NCBI GenBank assembly: GCA_004556055.1
Contig: SFIW01000007.1
Span: forward strand, 4,568-68,567
Length of the DNA stretch: 64,000 nt
Reading direction: 5' to 3'
From: Planctomycetaceae bacterium
Lineage (GTDB): Bacteria > Planctomycetota > Planctomycetia > Pirellulales > Thermoguttaceae
Below the pieces are notes generated by a model. The model ran no database searches. It had not been told where the DNA came from and saw nothing but the letters and a program-made list of their open reading frames with translations. Each line of letters begins with the position of its first letter. Position 1 is the stretch's first letter. Positions 61,159 to 64,000 of the stretch are shown one piece after another. The translations under genes and the position numbers were made by a program.

Positions 61159-62762
61159 TGGACGACGACGCGGAAGGGTTAGGCGTGAAGAATTTCGAGC
61201 GTGAAGAAAAGGGTGATCGTTCCGACGAGCTCTTAAATAGTGAAGAACGTGATAGTCTCGAAACGCGTCGAGCTTCTGATCTTGAAACTCGCGATCAACA
61301 CGAGAATCTCCCTGAAGAAGATTTGGAGGAGAATCGTTCGGTCGTACTCGACTCTTCGAAATTGGACGACGCGCGGGCGGCGGAAAGTTTCGCCAAAAGA
61401 ACGTTACGTTTTATTCCGAAGTTTGTCCGAGCGCCTCGAAGTCGAGCCGACGAGGGACTGATTCTCAAACGCGCGGTCTCTCGCGAAAAGGACGGAGACT
61501 CGAGAGCGACCTCGAAATCTTGTGAACAGGTCGGCCTACTGGCCCTTATCGCAACGCCTGGCGTCGTCTATCAGTTCCTTGATTCCTTCCCTCAGCTCGT
61601 ATCTGCTCTATCGTCTACATCTCCTGACGCCAAAGGCGCGGTCTCATGTTGTTCCGCGACGGAGCCGGTCGAGTGGGAGACGGATTTTTATCAGGAATCG
61701 TCACACTTTCCCGAGTTAGTCGACGTGAGAGATGTATGCGATTTATCGTTCGACGCTCCTTCTTTCCAGACTCAAGAGACGAAGTCCAATCTTTTTTCTC
61801 TAACGAAAGGAAGGCTTGAGAATCTTTTTTTAGACGTGTCGACCGGCGCGAGCGAAATCTCCCCGTCCCTCTCTCTCTGCGATTTTGTCGAAAACGCTTC
61901 CCCCGTCGGAGCTTCCGATCTTCTCTTACGACCGTACGAATATTATCGCGGCGCGTCCAGAACCGTTGCCCCGTATCCCTTCGCCGAACTTGGCGAGAAT
62001 GAAAACGCCGGACTTCTCCCGTCCGCGGTTCTTGACGCTTCGAACGCTCCTCGCACGATGACGCGAGACGAGGTTCTAGAGGAAATCTCTGCGGTTTATG
62101 GGCAAAACGAACGGATTCTCCTCCTTATTTCCAATACGTATCTTGCCGTCGACGGTTCGGCGGAGGAAGAGGACTCGCCCGTTCTTTCGGCGGAGGATCA
62201 ACGTCTTGCCGAACTCCTGGGACGACTCCCCAATGCGTTTGAACTAAGCGAATACTACTGGGAGCCCGTGAAAGAGTCGGAAGAAGACGCGACGCCTTCA
62301 AGCGATCCCTCGATTCTTTCGCGCGTATTCTACGCCATGAGCGCACCGCCTGTGTTTGTCGGACGGTTGGCAATTCGTGCGTTTCAAAAGTTTTTTTTGG
62401 TCGACGTATCCCGGTCGGATTCGCTTGAAGCGACGCGCGGCTCACACGAAGTGAAAACGCCGCATAAGGCAATCGACGTCGCCGTTCCTATGGTCGCTGG
62501 GATCGCCCTTGCCGTGTGCGTCATTTTTCCGGCTCTCAAGTATGTCGTCGAAGAAATCTTTGCAACAGTTATCGAAAGCAAAGTTCGTAAAATTGACGGA
62601 AATGTGACTTTCTCCGACGTCGATTCAGAACTCGACGTAATTCCTCTTATCTCAGAACAAATTCTCTTTCCAAGATACGAGGCGGTGGAATTTAACGTTG
62701 GCGCAGACGGGACGTCAGCCATGGAAAACGACGGCTATCCCGTCATTATGCAGGAACGTTGA
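61159..62762 (+). CDS. Single-pass membrane protein downstream of the sigma factor
   Basis: The 534-residue product is unrecognised. The first 110 residues are charged and probably disordered. A mildly hydrophobic stretch (LLALIATPGVVYQFLDSF) lies near 150, and one clear membrane segment sits at about residue 455-480 (VAVPMVAGIALAVCVIFPAL), leaving a short C-terminal tail on the other side. No zinc-binding anti-sigma motif (HxxxCxxC) was seen. Being directly downstream of an ECF gene it could be an anti-sigma factor or a target of the regulon (inference). Start is uncertain: ATG at 61159 with GGAAAG upstream, or TTG at 61065 only 13 bases after the sigma stop. Confidence 0.6.
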
Positions 62763-62814
62763 CGCCCCCTTCCTGCCCTTTAGAGAGTTTATTCCCAAAA
62801 GCGTTTACGTCCCG

Positions 62815-64000
62815 CTATTGCGCTAAAAGCTCATCTATTTCTTGCACGAGCGCCTTTATATTCAGCCCTTCGAGCATAAGAGGAGCTTTTTCGGGTTTTG
62901 GAACGTTAATGTTATTGAACGAGTTAGAGCCGCGCAACAGGGTGATTTTCGCCCCATTGGAGAATTCGTAGCGTTCCTTTTTAAGATTGATAGGTTGATC
63001 GTTATTCTCGATAAGTCTCACGCCTTCCTCTTCCAATTTCTGAAGCAGGGTCGGAAGTTCATTTTGCGCGTTTTTCCAGACGTCGACGGGCGGATCGAGG
63101 ACAAGAATTGCGCGTCCTTCTTTCAACTGACGGAGAGCGTAAGCGAATCCTTCTTCCGTGTGCCTTTCCCCATGGAGTATGAGGAGAAGTTGGCTTGTTA
63201 AGTCGTGATCGTCATGCGCGATGCAAAACGTGTTGTATCGACGGCATAGTTGGGTGTAGATATGATAGTAACCGTTAGAGTCGGGATTGCCGAAACGATC
63301 AAATCCTTTGCCCAGGTCTTCCCAGCAGACAATGAGAGAAGAAGGAGGTTCTATGCGACAGTACGTTTTAAAGTCGGCGATCTCGGGCGAGTTGAGTAGC
63401 CAAGCAAAAGCGTTTAACCATAGTCGGTATACGTCGAGATATTGAAAAAAGAAGGGTGAAAAGAGATTCTGATCGCCGACAATTACGATTTTCCCCTTTC
63501 CAAATTCCTTAGCGAGAACGACTCCGGTGCGTCCTTGTTTTTCATCAGGATCGGGACTAAAGTTTCCAAAGTAAGCGACGTCTGCCTCGCCGTAAATAGG
63601 TAATCCCGGCGCGTCCTGCCAAGAGTTCGGCCCCGACCATGCGATCGCGTATCGCGGATCGACTCCCCCTCCGGTCTGAAATGCGATTTCGCGTAGCCCT
63701 TGAACGACGGGATGATCCTCGTCGAAGTTGTCGATATAAATCCATCCTTCTCCTTGCCCTAAGATTTGATCTTTATCGCAGACTCCATATTTCTGGGGAA
63801 GAATATCAAGTTCATGGAACAACGGGGTTAAACAGGTCTGATGGAAATAGCAGTTCGTATGGTCTGTAATAAAAAACGCGGCTCCTCCATCACGTAGAAA
63901 ATCGCGAATTGCGACGATTTCTTCACTTAAGAAAGGTTCTTTGTCCGCGGAAGGAAGATTCAAGAAGAGAACTTTGACGTTTGAGAGAATTTCAGAGGTT
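62815..64000 (-). CDS. DUF4350-like/GATase-like protein, truncated by window end
   Basis: The frame is open to the window edge (reading back through LFLNLPSADKEPFLS), so the N-terminus is missing. The visible 395 residues contain a class I amidotransferase-like Rossmann part (REFLRDGG-type helix: IVAIRDFLRDGGAAFFITDHTN), VVLAKEFGKGKIVIVGDQNLFSPFF and LWLNAFAWLLNS. These resemble DUF4350 or ThuA-type sugar-linked proteins. A second, similar alpha/beta portion follows (HGERHTEEGFAYALRQLKEGRAILVLDPP). It ends in a helix (LNIKALVQEIDELLAQ). Function unknown. It converges on the membrane protein gene. Confidence 0.6.
   Translation of the reverse strand, partial: TSEILSNVKVLFLNLPSADKEPFLSEEIVAIRDFLRDGGAAFFITDHTNCYFHQTCLTPLFHELDILPQKYGVCDKDQILGQGEGWIYIDNFDEDHPVVQGLREIAFQTGGGVDPRYAIAWSGPNSWQDAPGLPIYGEADVAYFGNFSPDPDEKQGRTGVVLAKEFGKGKIVIVGDQNLFSPFFFQYLDVYRLWLNAFAWLLNSPEIADFKTYCRIEPPSSLIVCWEDLGKGFDRFGNPDSNGYYHIYTQLCRRYNTFCIAHDDHDLTSQLLLILHGERHTEEGFAYALRQLKEGRAILVLDPPVDVWKNAQNELPTLLQKLEEEGVRLIENNDQPINLKKERYEFSNGAKITLLRGSNSFNNINVPKPEKAPLMLEGLNIKALVQEIDELLAQ

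Overview
The window reads as ordinary chromosome of a planctomycete, probably a host-associated or anaerobic member of the Pirellulales/Thermoguttaceae side of the phylum (inference). The markers are a small basic protein typical of the PVC superphylum, two DUF1559 prepilin-like proteins with the FTLVELL leader, a planctomycete-style ECF sigma factor, a protein kinase, several Gfo/Idh/MocA oxidoreductases with a twin-arginine leader, an HzsA-related protein with two CxxCH haem motifs, and many secreted proteins of unknown role. Start codons include TTG and GTG. No tRNA or rRNA gene, insertion sequence, CRISPR array or prophage block was recognised.

Layout. 1-8 kb (+): yacG, a polytopic membrane protein, a degenerate MnmE-like GTPase and a 1669-residue TPR protein. 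8-10 kb (+): a C5-cytosine methyltransferase with its own HTH domain, followed by a Vsr nick endonuclease. 10-13 kb (-): the small basic protein, a WecA-type phosphotransferase and an acidic disordered protein. They diverge from a WbjD/FnlC-type epimerase and an AlkA-type glycosylase (13-15 kb, +). 15-25.5 kb: a secreted glycoside-hydrolase-like protein, a LysE exporter, a DUF11 lipoprotein, a protein resembling mobile-element proteins, an EF-hand protein with 33-bp repeats, and a DUF1559 gene preceded by a clear cobalamin riboswitch. 26-33 kb (+): LemA, an M48 peptidase, a metallo-beta-lactamase-fold protein, a Ser/Thr kinase, RNase H1 and an IMPase. 33-43.9 kb: Gfo/Idh/MocA enzymes (two in tandem), a HisN-like phosphatase, GalT, an MFS transporter and a GHL10 protein, suggesting sugar use. 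44-57 kb (-): HzsA-related protein, serine hydrolase, FAD oxidoreductase, DUF1559 plus small lipoprotein, secreted beta-sandwich protein, a fused FAD/Fe-S dehydrogenase and a chorismatase. 57-59 kb (-): rplM-rpsI followed by decayed tandem copies of the rpsI 3' end. 59-64 kb: a PEGA lipoprotein, an ECF sigma factor with a membrane protein, and a truncated protein at the window edge.

The best leads are the cobalamin riboswitch in front of a DUF1559 pseudopilin-like gene (25.58-25.75 kb), the roughly 190-bp tandem ghosts of the rpsI tail (57.6-57.9 kb), and the chorismatase gene with no visible aromatic biosynthesis context. Coordinates of short sites were read by eye and may be off by one or two bases.
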